This document shows positions 1 to 6,877 of a DNA stretch of 8,179 nt, piece by piece. A program made the position numbers and the translations under genes. Position 1 is the stretch's first letter. Each line of letters starts with the position of its first letter. Source of the DNA: an uncultured Lachnospiraceae bacterium (GTDB lineage Bacteria > Bacillota > Clostridia > Lachnospirales > Lachnospiraceae); the NCBI GenBank assembly GCA_934351765.1, contig CAKRJM010000096.1:1-8179 (forward strand), given 5' to 3'. Below the pieces are notes generated by a model, which was not told where the DNA came from, did no database searches, and saw only the letters and a list, made by a program, of their open reading frames with translations.

Positions 1-1534
1 CAGGTGCTTCAGAAGCTGTATTATTTACATCATTTTTCTTATTTACACCATCTAAGGACTTCATTGTCGGGAACAGCAGAACGTCTCGGATGGCAGCCGA
101 ATCAGTCAGCAGCATGCACATACGGTCGATGCCGTAGCCGATGCCGCCGGTCGGAGGCATACCGATCTCCAGAGCGTTTAAGAAATCCTCATCCGTATGG
201 TTTGCTTCCTCGTCGCCCTGCGCGAACTGCTCTTCCTGTGCAGCAAAGCGGGCACGCTGGTCGATGGGGTCATTTAACTCCGAGTAGGCATTCGCCATTT
301 CCCAGCCGTTCATAAAGAACTCAAAACGCTCTACATAATCCGGCTTGTCGGGCTTTCTCTTGGTCAGAGGGGAGATCTCAACAGGATGATCCATGATAAA
401 GGTAGGCTGGATCAGATGCTCCTCAACAAATTCCTCAAAGAACAGGTTCAGGATATCGCCCTTCTTATGGCGCTCCTCATAAGCTACATGATGCTCATCT
501 GCAGCCTTTCTTGCTTCCTCTAAGGTATGGATCTCGTCAAAATCCACGCCGGAATATTTCTTAACGGCTTCCAGCATGGTCATGCGGGCAAAGGGCTTGC
601 CCAGATCCATTTCCACACCGTTGTAGGTAATGGTGGTTGTTCCGAGAACCTCTTTTGCCACATAGCGGTACATATTCTCGGTCAGATCCATCATGCCGTG
701 GTAATCGGTGTAAGCCTGATACAGCTCCATCAGGGTAAATTCCGGATTGTGTCTTGTATCAAGACCCTCATTCCGGAATACGCGGCCAATCTCATACACA
801 CGCTCCAGACCGCCGACGATCAGACGCTTTAAATAAAGCTCCAGAGAAATACGAAGCTTCAGATCCTCGTCCAGTGCATTAAAATGGGTCTCAAAGGGAC
901 GGGCTGCCGCGCCGCCTGCGTTGGAAACCAGCATGGGCGTTTCCACTTCCATAAAGCCCTGTGCATCCAGGAACTTCCGGATCGTGCTGATAATCCTGGA
1001 GCGCTTGATAAAGGTATCCTTTACCTCGGGATTCATGATCAGATCCACATACCGCTGGCGGTAGCGCAGGTCGGTATTGGTCAGGCCATGGAACTTCTCC
1101 GGAAGGATCTGGAGACTCTTGGACAGAAGCGTTACTTCTTCTGCATGGATCGAAATCTCGCCGGTCTTTGTGCGGAATACCGTTCCCTTTACGCCAATCA
1201 GGTCACCGATATCCAGCTTCTTAAACGCCTTATACTCCTCTTCACCCACACTGTCCCTTGCCACATAGGCCTGGATCATTCCGGGAAGATCCTGCACATG
1301 ACAGAACGATGCTTTTCCCATGACACGCTTGGACATCATACGTCCGGCGATGGAAACCTCTTTGCCCTCAAGGCTGTCAAACTGTTCCTTTATCTCATTG
1401 CTGTGATGAGTTACATGATAACTTGTGATTTTAAAGGGATCCTTGCCTTCCTCCTGGAGCGCTGCCAGTTTCTCCCGGCGCACCTTCAGAAGCTGTCCAA
1501 GATCCTGTTCCTGTACGTTCTTCTGCTCTGCCAC
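1..1534 (-). CDS. lysS: Lysyl-tRNA synthetase, class II (LysRS), 3' end outside the window
   Basis: Charges tRNA-Lys with lysine in the cytoplasm. The frame is open from a GTG start at 1532-1534 to the left edge: 511 codons and no stop. A GAGGGA ribosome binding site (1541-1546) lies 6 nt upstream of the GTG, which fixes the start. The N-terminal half is the OB-fold anticodon-binding domain (about residues 55-165; [14 protein letters not shown]). Class II motif 1 is near residue 200 ([10 protein letters not shown]), motif 2 near 245-265 ([11 protein letters not shown], then TRHNPEF) and motif 3 near 460-470 ([10 protein letters not shown]), followed by [12 protein letters not shown], where most bacterial LysRS end. 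Here the frame continues into a polar Asn/Lys-rich stretch ([15 protein letters not shown]), so a C-terminal extension is present. The gene follows greA by 46 nt with no visible promoter between, so it is probably co-transcribed. No T-box leader is seen. Identity is secure; the nature of the extension is not visible. Confidence 0.97.
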   Translation of the reverse strand, partial: MAEQKNVQEQDLGQLLKVRREKLAALQEEGKDPFKITSYHVTHHSNEIKEQFDSLEGKEVSIAGRMMSKRVMGKASFCHVQDLPGMIQAYVARDSVGEEEYKAFKKLDIGDLIGVKGTVFRTKTGEISIHAEEVTLLSKSLQILPEKFHGLTNTDLRYRQRYVDLIMNPEVKDTFIKRSRIISTIRKFLDAQGFMEVETPMLVSNAGGAAARPFETHFNALDEDLKLRISLELYLKRLIVGGLERVYEIGRVFRNEGLDTRHNPEFTLMELYQAYTDYHGMMDLTENMYRYVAKEVLGTTTITYNGVEMDLGKPFARMTMLEAVKKYSGVDFDEIHTLEEARKAADEHHVAYEERHKKGDILNLFFEEFVEEHLIQPTFIMDHPVEISPLTKRKPDKPDYVERFEFFMNGWEMANAYSELNDPIDQRARFAAQEEQFAQGDEEANHTDEDFLNALEIGMPPTGGIGYGIDRMCMLLTDSAAIRDVLLFPTMKSLDGVNKKNDVNNTASEAP

Positions 1535-1559
1535 TGTTCTTCCCTCTCTATATTACGCT

Positions 1560-1573
1560 GCCGTCATGACGGC
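1560..1573. repeat. Perfect 14-nt palindrome in the greA-lysS gap
   Basis: GCCGTCATGACGGC is a perfect dyad between the greA stop and the lysS ribosome binding site. As RNA it can form a 5-bp stem with a CATG loop. On the lysS-sense strand no U-run follows, so it is not an intrinsic terminator for greA. On the other strand it is followed by GTGGTTTTT, but no plus-strand gene ends here. It may be an RNA processing or stabilising hairpin, a protein site, or chance. Confidence 0.4.
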
Positions 1574-1580
1574 GTGGTTT

Positions 1581-2066
1581 TTATGATACTCTCTTGATAT
1601 CAAGAACCTTATACTCGATGTCACCTGCCTGGGTTTCAACTACTACGGTCTCACCCACACGCTTGCCGATCAGGGCTCTTCCTACCGGAGACTCGTTGGA
1701 AATCCGGTTCTCCAGGCTGTTTGCCTCAGTGGAACCGACGATCTTAAAGGTCATTTCCTCTTCAAATTCCACATCATATACCTTTACTTCACAACCGACA
1801 CTGATCTTGTCAAGCTCGATCTCATCCTCAACAACGACCTCTGCATTCTTCAACAGCTTCTCCAGTTCTTCGATACGCAGCTCGATGTCGCGCTGTTCGT
1901 CCTTTGCCGCATCATACTCGGCATTCTCGGAAAGGTCACCCTGCTCTCTTGCTTCCTTGATCTTCTGGGCGATTTCCCTTCTCTTTACTACTTTCAAGTC
2001 TGCCAGCTCATCTTCATATTTTTTGAGGCCGGCATAGGTCAGAATATTCTTTTTTGCATCTGCCAT
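1581..2066 (-). CDS. greA: Transcription elongation factor GreA
   Basis: GreA enters the RNA polymerase secondary channel and stimulates cleavage of backtracked transcripts. From the ATG at 2064-2066 the protein is 161 aa, close to the 158 aa of E. coli GreA. Residues 1-78 form the antiparallel coiled coil. Its tip carries GDLSENAEYDAAK (residues 43-55), with the acidic pair Asp44 and Glu47 expected to position the catalytic metal. The C-terminal FKBP-like domain carries ISNESPVGRALIGK (about 126-139). The frame stays open upstream to a GTG at 2127-2129 that would add 21 residues, but those do not resemble GreA and the GTG lacks a ribosome binding site, so I prefer the ATG. The ATG's own site is imperfect: AGAAGGG lies about 12 nt away and AGGA only 2 nt away. 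A consensus promoter lies about 100 nt upstream, and lysS follows. Confidence 0.97.
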   Translation of the reverse strand: MADAKKNILTYAGLKKYEDELADLKVVKRREIAQKIKEAREQGDLSENAEYDAAKDEQRDIELRIEELEKLLKNAEVVVEDEIELDKISVGCEVKVYDVEFEEEMTFKIVGSTEANSLENRISNESPVGRALIGKRVGETVVVETQAGDIEYKVLDIKRVS

Positions 2067-2137
2067 GATCCTGTTTTTCCCTTCTAAAAATCTTCTATAT
2101 CGCTCCGGGATCTCTCCCTTTTGATACACTGCTACAA

Positions 2138-2155
2138 GGGGCGCGCAGACGCCCC
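2138..2155 (-). other. GC-rich hairpin in the greA 5' leader
   Basis: In the predicted greA transcript, GGGGCG and CGCCCC form a perfect 6-bp stem around a 6-nt loop, a few nucleotides downstream of the expected start site near 2161. No U-run follows (the next bases are TTGTAG), so it is not a typical attenuator. It could protect the 5' end of the mRNA or affect promoter escape. The structure is seen directly; its role is inference. Confidence 0.4.
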
Positions 2156-2167
2156 CACATTCACCGT

Positions 2168-2196
2168 ATTATATCCTAAAGACAAGTCCTTGTCAA
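2168..2196 (-). promoter_or_regulatory. Consensus sigma-A promoter for greA-lysS
   Basis: Read on the minus strand, TTGACA (2191-2196) is separated by 17 nt from TATAAT (2168-2173). Both hexamers match the housekeeping consensus exactly and the spacer is optimal. The expected transcription start is near 2160-2161, which gives a leader of about 95 nt before the greA ATG. No other promoter is seen before lysS, so it probably serves both genes. Confidence 0.9.
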
Positions 2197-2240
2197 CGGC
2201 TTTCCGGATTCTGCTTTACGCCGGCCCGGCAAAACCGATC

Positions 2241-2317
2241 TTCGCGGCTCCACCCAGGCCAGCCAGCCGGCACATACTCAAGTTGCCTCTGTCTGGCCTG
2301 GGCAGTGGAGCCGCGAA
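2241..2317 (-). terminator. Large imperfect inverted repeat after dusB, probable terminator
   Basis: The arms are 2241-2262 and 2293-2317. They pair over 13 bp (TTCGCGGCTCCAC with its complement), then a 3-nt bulge, then 9 bp (CCAGGCCAG with its complement), around a 30-nt loop. The stem begins 1 nt beyond the dusB stop codon, the usual place for a terminator. The stem is longer than in most intrinsic terminators and no clean U-run follows: TTTT comes only about 5 nt after the arm on the minus strand, and AATTTATA follows on the plus strand. It may be a terminator, an mRNA-stabilising end, or a small palindromic repeat element. Confidence 0.5.
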
Positions 2318-2318
2318 T

Positions 2319-3302
2319 TTATACTTGCTCTGTCAGCCGGCTGCATAACAGTTCTTCCAGTTCCCGATAAGCCGTTACGTGATTGACGGCCTCGCGAAGA
2401 GCAGAGGAATGGGGACAGCCTGCCGTATACCAGGCCACCTGCTTGCGCATTTCCCGCATGGCAATATTCTCCCCCTTGAATTCCACTTCCATGCGTGCAT
2501 GACGCAGGATCATTTCCCGGATCTCTGAAATTCCGGGGCGCGTCGGCACCGGCCGTTCCTCCAGCGCAGCACGGATATCACGAAACAGCCAGGGATTTCC
2601 CTTGGCTCCGCGGGCTGCCATGACACCATCACAGCCGGTTTCTTCAAACATCCGTACCGCATCCGCCGCTGTGAAAATATCTCCGTTTCCGATGACCGGA
2701 ATGGACACGGCCTCTTTTACCGCACGGATAATCCCCCAGTCGGCTTTGCCGGAATAATACTGCTCTCTGGTCCTCCCATGGACAGCAATGGCTGCCACTC
2801 CGGCATCCTCGGCAATCTTTGCCAGCTCCACTGCATTGACATGTTCCTCGTCGAAGCCCCGACGCAGCTTCACCGTTACCGGCTTTTTCACGGCATGAAC
2901 CATGGCCCGCAGAATTTCACCGGCCAGCTTCGGATTTTTCATAAGCGCCGAGCCTTCACCGTTGTTGACCACCTTGGGCACCGGACAGCCCATATTAAAA
3001 TCCAGAATATCATACGGCCCCGGCTCCAGTTCCGCCGCGATCCGTGCGAGAAGCTCCGGCTCCGATCCGAACAGCTGAAGAGAAACCGGCCGTTCCCTCG
3101 GATCAGTCTTTAACAGGGGCGCCGTATTCTTATTTTTATAAAACACCGCCTTTGCGCTTACCATTTCCGTGCAGACCATGCCGCACCCCTGTTCCGCACA
3201 GATGACACGAAATGGCAGGTCTGTTACGCCTGCCATCGGTGCAAGAATCACCGGCGTGTCCAGTGTCACATTACCGATGACCAGCTTTTTCATTTTGTTC
3301 AT
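2319..3302 (-). CDS. dusB: tRNA-dihydrouridine synthase, DusB type
   Basis: FMN-dependent enzyme that reduces uridine to dihydrouridine in the D-loop of tRNA with NAD(P)H. The 327-aa product has the usual family length (E. coli DusB is 321 aa). The TIM-barrel signatures are in order: APMAGVTDLPFR (21-32), catalytic Cys106 in NMGCPVPKV, GEGSALM (115-121), VTVKLRRGF with Lys145 (142-150), AVHGRTREQ with His175 (173-181), VIGNGDIF (203-210) and the FMN-phosphate loop ending ARGAKGNPWLF (230-240). A C-terminal helical tRNA-binding domain follows (MREMRKQVAWY). The ATG at 3300-3302 has GGAG 7 nt upstream (3310-3313), within the last codons of the preceding gene, whose stop is 4 nt away; translation is probably coupled. 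It is the last gene of the operon. DusB over other Dus subfamilies is inferred from overall resemblance and the usual Firmicute assignment. Confidence 0.95.
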   Translation of the reverse strand: MNKMKKLVIGNVTLDTPVILAPMAGVTDLPFRVICAEQGCGMVCTEMVSAKAVFYKNKNTAPLLKTDPRERPVSLQLFGSEPELLARIAAELEPGPYDILDFNMGCPVPKVVNNGEGSALMKNPKLAGEILRAMVHAVKKPVTVKLRRGFDEEHVNAVELAKIAEDAGVAAIAVHGRTREQYYSGKADWGIIRAVKEAVSIPVIGNGDIFTAADAVRMFEETGCDGVMAARGAKGNPWLFRDIRAALEERPVPTRPGISEIREMILRHARMEVEFKGENIAMREMRKQVAWYTAGCPHSSALREAVNHVTAYRELEELLCSRLTEQV

Positions 3303-3306
3303 TCGT

Positions 3307-3627
3307 TTACTCCAGATAAAACGTTTTGTAGAACAGCTCCAGCGATTCGAGAAGCTCCTCTTTTTCCCGCTGGATCTCCTTGATCTTCAGGACACTTCCG
3401 ATCTCATCGAACAGGTAATCGCCCTCATCGCTCTCCACCCGCAGCTCCAGATTTCCGTTCTCATCGAACTCCAGCGTCAGGATCCCGCCGACATCCTCGA
3501 CATACAGCACGCAGAGGATTTTCAGCTCCTGCTTGATAGAATCGGGGAGTTTGGAAAACTCCTCATTAAAATAATATTTCTGTGTATAGGAATTTGCTCC
3601 GCAGAGCACTGTTTTTTCATTCATCAT
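3307..3627 (-). CDS. Small conserved soluble protein of unknown function (possibly DUF6145-like)
   Basis: A 106-aa acidic protein with no signal peptide or membrane segment. Visible features are TVLCGANSYTQKYYF near the N-terminus (6-20), a hydrophobic strand ILCVLYVEDVGGILTLEF (37-54), a turn DENGNLELRVES (55-66), an acidic stretch, FDEIGSVLKIKEIQ (73-86), and an amphipathic C-terminal helix rich in Glu and Leu. From memory it resembles a family confined to Lachnospiraceae (DUF6145); I could not verify this and know no function. The first ATG (3625-3627) overlaps the birA stop as ATGA, and a second ATG (3622-3624) shares one base with that stop (TGATG). Neither has a good ribosome binding site, so translation probably depends on ribosomes finishing birA. 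It sits between birA and dusB, with dusB 4 nt downstream. No known catalytic motif is visible; a small regulatory or adaptor protein would fit. Confidence 0.85.
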   Translation of the reverse strand: MMNEKTVLCGANSYTQKYYFNEEFSKLPDSIKQELKILCVLYVEDVGGILTLEFDENGNLELRVESDEGDYLFDEIGSVLKIKEIQREKEELLESLELFYKTFYLE

Positions 3628-4607
3628 ACATACCCGTATACGCCGCGGACCGATACCTCACCGGATTCGACCGCCTGCACCTCGCCGTCTGTTTCTGCCT
3701 TCACAAGGAGCCGCCCTTTTTCATCAATGCCCCGGGCCTCACCTCTCCATTCACCCTTGGGATCCAGCACACAGACCGGCTTTCCGAGATTCACCAGACG
3801 TTCTTCATAAACCTGCTTCAGCAAGGTCAGATCCTCCGTCTCCAGGAACAGCTCATAGTAGCGCTCAAAGGCACTTAAAATCTGTGCAATGATCTCGGCA
3901 CGGCAGACCTGCTCTCCAGTCTCGAGAAGAATGGAGGTCGCCCGGTCCCTGATCTCCTCCGGAAATTCGGTAACATTGACATTGATCCCGATCCCGATGA
4001 CCACATAATTGATGCAGTCCATTTCGGCGCTCATCTCCGTCAGGATCCCGCAGACCTTTTTTCCGTTTATCACAATATCATTGGGCCACTTGATCCCGGT
4101 TTCTAGTCCGGTCACCGCACGGATTCCGTCAGCCACCGCCATGGCCGCCACCAGAGTCAGCATGGATGCACTTCCCGGTGAAAACCAGGGTTTTAATAAC
4201 AGTGACATGGCAATAGCGCTTCCCACCGGGGACTCCCAGCTTCTTCCGCGCCGCCCCTTTCCTGCGTCCTGCTCCTCAGCCACAAATAAGGAACCATGAA
4301 CTGCGCCTTTCTCCGCGCGGCGTTTGGCCTCGTTGTTCGTTGAATCGATCTTCTTTAAAAACACGGTCGGAAGTCCTGCCCACCGCGTTGTCAGCCTGGA
4401 ACCGATCTCAGCCGCCGAAATGGAATCCGGAGAGGATTTCAGGCGGTACCCTTTATTGGGCACCGCCTCGATCACATAGCCTTCTTCCCGGAGCTGTCCG
4501 ATTGCTTTCCAGACCGCCGTTCTTGTCACTGCCAGTTTCCGGCAGATATTCTGCCCGGAGACAAATCCGTCTGTCTCCCGCAGCACCTGTAATATTTCTG
4601 CTTTCAA
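3624..4607 (-). CDS. birA: Bifunctional biotin--protein ligase / biotin operon repressor BirA
   Basis: Activates biotin to biotinyl-AMP and transfers it to a lysine of biotin carboxyl carrier domains; with its HTH it can also repress biotin genes. The 327-aa product begins with a winged helix (about 1-58: QNICRKLAVTRTAVWKAI, then the wing NKGYRL). The ligase domain has DSTNNEAK (88-95), the biotin-binding loop GKGRRGRSW (116-124), KWPND (173-177), GKKVCGILTE with probable catalytic Lys184 (182-191), and GIGINVN (205-211). A C-terminal SH3-like domain follows (about 270-322; GEWRGEARGIDEKGRL). It therefore belongs to the longer, regulator-type group. The start is TTG (4605-4607), chosen because an excellent GGAGGT site (4613-4618) lies 5 nt upstream and the homologous N-terminus begins here. 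That site contains the upstream gene's stop. I see no recognisable biotin operator in the window, so its DNA target must lie elsewhere. Confidence 0.96.
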   Translation of the reverse strand: MKAEILQVLRETDGFVSGQNICRKLAVTRTAVWKAIGQLREEGYVIEAVPNKGYRLKSSPDSISAAEIGSRLTTRWAGLPTVFLKKIDSTNNEAKRRAEKGAVHGSLFVAEEQDAGKGRRGRSWESPVGSAIAMSLLLKPWFSPGSASMLTLVAAMAVADGIRAVTGLETGIKWPNDIVINGKKVCGILTEMSAEMDCINYVVIGIGINVNVTEFPEEIRDRATSILLETGEQVCRAEIIAQILSAFERYYELFLETEDLTLLKQVYEERLVNLGKPVCVLDPKGEWRGEARGIDEKGRLLVKAETDGEVQAVESGEVSVRGVYGYV

Positions 4608-4610
4608 TCG

Positions 4611-4931
4611 TTACCTCCAGAGGCAGACCGCGCTTACCGCCGCCAGGATCACAAACAGCCCTGCCGCGATAAACAGCGCGATTCCCGCCGCCTTCTGCCG
4701 TCCGTTCTTCCGTCCGAAGTTTCCATAGCTGCCGGAGACTCTCGGAATGGCTAGCAGTGTCTGGAACACCGCCGCCAGAAGAAATACGACAGGGAACAGC
4801 CAGGCGTTCCGATCCGGATCCAGAAAGGAGAAAACTCCCACGGCGATCACGGCCAGACCTGCGGCAGCGGACAGGATATCAAACACCGTCTGCTTTGTAT
4901 ATGGATTCTTTTTTGTCCTGTTCAGGTACAT
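4611..4931 (-). CDS. Small integral membrane protein, three predicted helices, function unknown
   Basis: A 106-aa protein with a basic N-terminal tail (NRTKKNPYTK) followed by three hydrophobic segments: about 17-37 (ILSAAAGLAVIAVGVFSF), 44-62 (WLFPVVFLLAAVFQTLLAI) and 81-105 (AAGIALFIAAGLFVILAAVS). A polar loop rich in Gly, Asn, Lys and Arg (66-80) separates the last two. By the positive-inside rule both the N-terminal tail and this basic loop should face the cytoplasm. No catalytic or transporter motif is visible and I do not recognise the family. The ATG (4929-4931) is 6 nt past the argF stop, and its AAGG site (4936-4939) overlaps that stop. Its own stop (4611-4613) lies inside the birA ribosome binding site. 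This packing, and the clean hydrophobic pattern, argue that it is a real gene co-translated with argF and birA. Confidence 0.85.
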   Translation of the reverse strand: MYLNRTKKNPYTKQTVFDILSAAAGLAVIAVGVFSFLDPDRNAWLFPVVFLLAAVFQTLLAIPRVSGSYGNFGRKNGRQKAAGIALFIAAGLFVILAAVSAVCLWR

Positions 4932-4937
4932 GAAGCC

Positions 4938-5885
4938 TTATTCTCCCAGCGTAGCCACCATCACAGCTTTGATGGTATGCATACGGTTTTCTGCTTCGTC
5001 AAAGACCACCGATTTTTCGGACTCGAAGACCTCCTCGGTCACCTCGTTGCCCTTCACTGCCGGCAGGCAGTGCATGAAGATCGTGCTGTCTTTTCCGGTT
5101 TTTTCCATCAGTTCTTTGTTTACCTGATAAGGCTTTAACAGTGCCATACGCTCTGCTGCCTTATCCTCCTCACCCATGGAGCACCATACATCGGTATAGA
5201 TGGCATCCGCACCGGCCACCGCACCTGGATCATCGGTGATGGTCAGAGTGCTTCCTGCCTCCTTTGCGTATCCGCGGCAGGTCTCCACCAGCTCCTCCTC
5301 CGGCCATAAGGACCTGGGAGCGATAATGGTACAGTTGACACCCATCTTTCCGCAGCCCACCATCAGGCTATTGGACATGTTATTCCGTCCGTCGCCGATA
5401 AATACAAAATTCAGCCCCTTCAGGTGTCCGAAGTTTTCTTCCATGGTCAGGAAGTCTGCCAGGATCTGGGTAGGATGATAATCATCGGTCAGTCCGTTCC
5501 ATACGGGAACTCCTGAAAACTCCGCCAGTGCTTCCACATGCTCATGCTTAAAGCCGCGGAACTCGATGGCATCGAACATTCTTCCCAGAACGCGTGCCGT
5601 ATCCTCCACGCTTTCTTTCTTTCCAAGCTGAATCTCACCCTTGCCAAGATAAGTGGGAAATCCACCCTCATCATTAGCTCCTACGGTAAATGCACACCGG
5701 GTTCTTGTGGACGGCTTTTCAAAGATCAGGGCAATGTTCTTTCCCTTTAAGCTGGTTCCGGTAATGCCCTGCTTCTTCTTTGCCTTTAAATCTGCTGCCA
5801 GATCCAGAAAGTTCTGGATCTCCTCCGGTGTGAAATCCTTCAGCGTCAGAAAATTCCGACCCTTCAGACTCTTCATGATCTCCAT
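4938..5885 (-). CDS. argF: Ornithine carbamoyltransferase
   Basis: Converts carbamoyl phosphate and L-ornithine to citrulline in arginine biosynthesis. The 315-aa product matches the family length. The carbamoyl-phosphate site STRTR is at 59-63, followed by the loop [16 protein letters not shown] (81-96), which holds family-conserved residues. HPTQ is at 137-140, the ornithine-binding DVWCSMGEE at 232-240, and HCLP at 272-275. [10 protein letters not shown] (164-173) is also typical of OTCs. DVWxSMG and HCLP together favour OTC over aspartate, putrescine or other transcarbamoylases. The ATG (5883-5885) has GGAGG (5895-5899) 9 nt upstream; Met4 is a less likely alternative. It starts 19 nt after the slipin stop without its own promoter, and no arcA, arcC or other arg gene is in the window. 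An anabolic role is therefore likely but not proven by context. No clear ARG box is seen. Confidence 0.96.
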   Translation of the reverse strand: MEIMKSLKGRNFLTLKDFTPEEIQNFLDLAADLKAKKKQGITGTSLKGKNIALIFEKPSTRTRCAFTVGANDEGGFPTYLGKGEIQLGKKESVEDTARVLGRMFDAIEFRGFKHEHVEALAEFSGVPVWNGLTDDYHPTQILADFLTMEENFGHLKGLNFVFIGDGRNNMSNSLMVGCGKMGVNCTIIAPRSLWPEEELVETCRGYAKEAGSTLTITDDPGAVAGADAIYTDVWCSMGEEDKAAERMALLKPYQVNKELMEKTGKDSTIFMHCLPAVKGNEVTEEVFESEKSVVFDEAENRMHTIKAVMVATLGE

Positions 5886-5904
5886 TTCTTTTGTCCTCCG
5901 TTTG

Positions 5905-6864
5905 TCAGTCCTTTGCTACTTCCACCAGGCTCTTGATCCCGCCTGCAATTCCCTGGATATCCGAGGGAATAATAATCTTGGTCGCCTGTCCGTCTGCTGC
6001 CTTGGCAAACGCCTCCAGGCTCTTTAACTGGAGCACAGCGTTATCTGCACCTGCCTCCTTGATCAGCCGGATGCCGGCTGCCGTAGCCTCCTGTACCTTC
6101 AGAATGGCCTGTGCCTGACCTTCTGCCTCGCGGATCGTCGCCTCTTTCTTTGCTTCCGCCCGCAGGATCGCTGCCTGTTTTTCCGCCTCCGCATCAAGGA
6201 TCGCCGATTCCTTTTTACCTTCTGCCACAAGCACTGTGGACTTCTTCTCACCCTCTGCCTGGAGGATCTTCTCACGGCGCTCACGCTCCGCTTTCATCTG
6301 CTTCTCCATGGAATCCTGGATCTCTCTGGGCGGGATGATATTCTTCAGCTCCACGCGGTTGACCTTGATGCCCCAGGGGTCGGTCGCCACATCAAGCTGG
6401 GTACGCATTTTTGTATTGATCAGCTCTCTGGAGGTCAGGGTCTGATCCAGCTCCAGGTCGCCGATAATATTTCTCAGGGTCGTTGCCGTCAGGTTTTCAA
6501 TTGCCATCAGCGGATTTTCCACGCCGTAGGCATACAGCTTCGGATCGGTGATCTGGAAGAACACAACCGTGTCGATCTGCATGGTTACGTTATCCTTTGT
6601 GATCACGGGCTGAGGCTTAAAATCAATGACCTGCTCTTTTAAGTTTACACGCTTGGCTACGCGGTCGATGAACGGAGCTTTCACATGAAGTCCCACCGAC
6701 CAGGTTGTTCGGTATCCGCCGAGACGCTCCAGCACTACCGCCTTCGCCTGGGGCACGATCTTGATACAGGATGCCAGGATCCATAAAATAATCACCAGCA
6801 GGACCGCCAGTGCCACCAGCGGGCCTACAGAAACAGCTGCAGCCAGAAAACTCCCTCTCATCAT
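5905..6864 (-). CDS. Stomatin/slipin-family SPFH membrane protein (QmcA-like)
   Basis: SPFH proteins oligomerise on the membrane, often as cages, and organise membrane domains and proteases; slipins are commonly paired with NfeD. The 319-aa product has one N-terminal membrane segment (about 12-32: [20 protein letters not shown]), then the SPFH core (about 35-195) with [50 protein letters not shown] and [16 protein letters not shown] charged helix follows (about 196-265) with an 11-residue repeat, then a C-terminal region with [19 protein letters not shown]. Two ATGs are adjacent: GGAGGT (6868-6873) lies 3 nt from the first (6862-6864) and 6 nt from the second (6859-6861), so translation may begin at Met2. 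It starts 13 nt after the NfeD-type gene. It is a slipin rather than a flotillin (FloT/FloA), judged by the short SPFH-plus-coiled-coil layout. Confidence 0.95.
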   Translation of the reverse strand: MMRGSFLAAAVSVGPLVALAVLLVIILWILASCIKIVPQAKAVVLERLGGYRTTWSVGLHVKAPFIDRVAKRVNLKEQVIDFKPQPVITKDNVTMQIDTVVFFQITDPKLYAYGVENPLMAIENLTATTLRNIIGDLELDQTLTSRELINTKMRTQLDVATDPWGIKVNRVELKNIIPPREIQDSMEKQMKAERERREKILQAEGEKKSTVLVAEGKKESAILDAEAEKQAAILRAEAKKEATIREAEGQAQAILKVQEATAAGIRLIKEAGADNAVLQLKSLEAFAKAADGQATKIIIPSDIQGIAGGIKSLVEVAKD

Positions 6865-6877
6865 TCTACCTCCGTTT

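Noticed and set aside
884..1597. 237-codon plus-strand open frame opposite lysS
   Set aside because: It lies wholly antisense to a clear LysRS frame, has no recognisable domain and no ribosome binding site; it is a shadow of the real gene.
2067..2129. N-terminal extension of GreA from a GTG at 2127-2129
   Set aside because: No ribosome binding site upstream and the added 21 residues do not look like GreA; the ATG at 2064-2066 gives the normal length.
1535..2318. T-box or other riboswitch ahead of greA-lysS
   Set aside because: The leader is about 95 nt and the greA-lysS gap 46 nt, too short for a T-box, and no T-box motif or antiterminator pair is visible.
3169..3810. 213-codon plus-strand open frame across dusB, the small gene and birA
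   Set aside because: It crosses three well-supported minus-strand genes and has no protein-like domain pattern.
5886..5904. Separate promoter or ARG box for argF
   Set aside because: Only 19 nt separate the slipin stop from argF, filled by the ribosome binding site; no palindromic ARG box or promoter hexamers were recognised.
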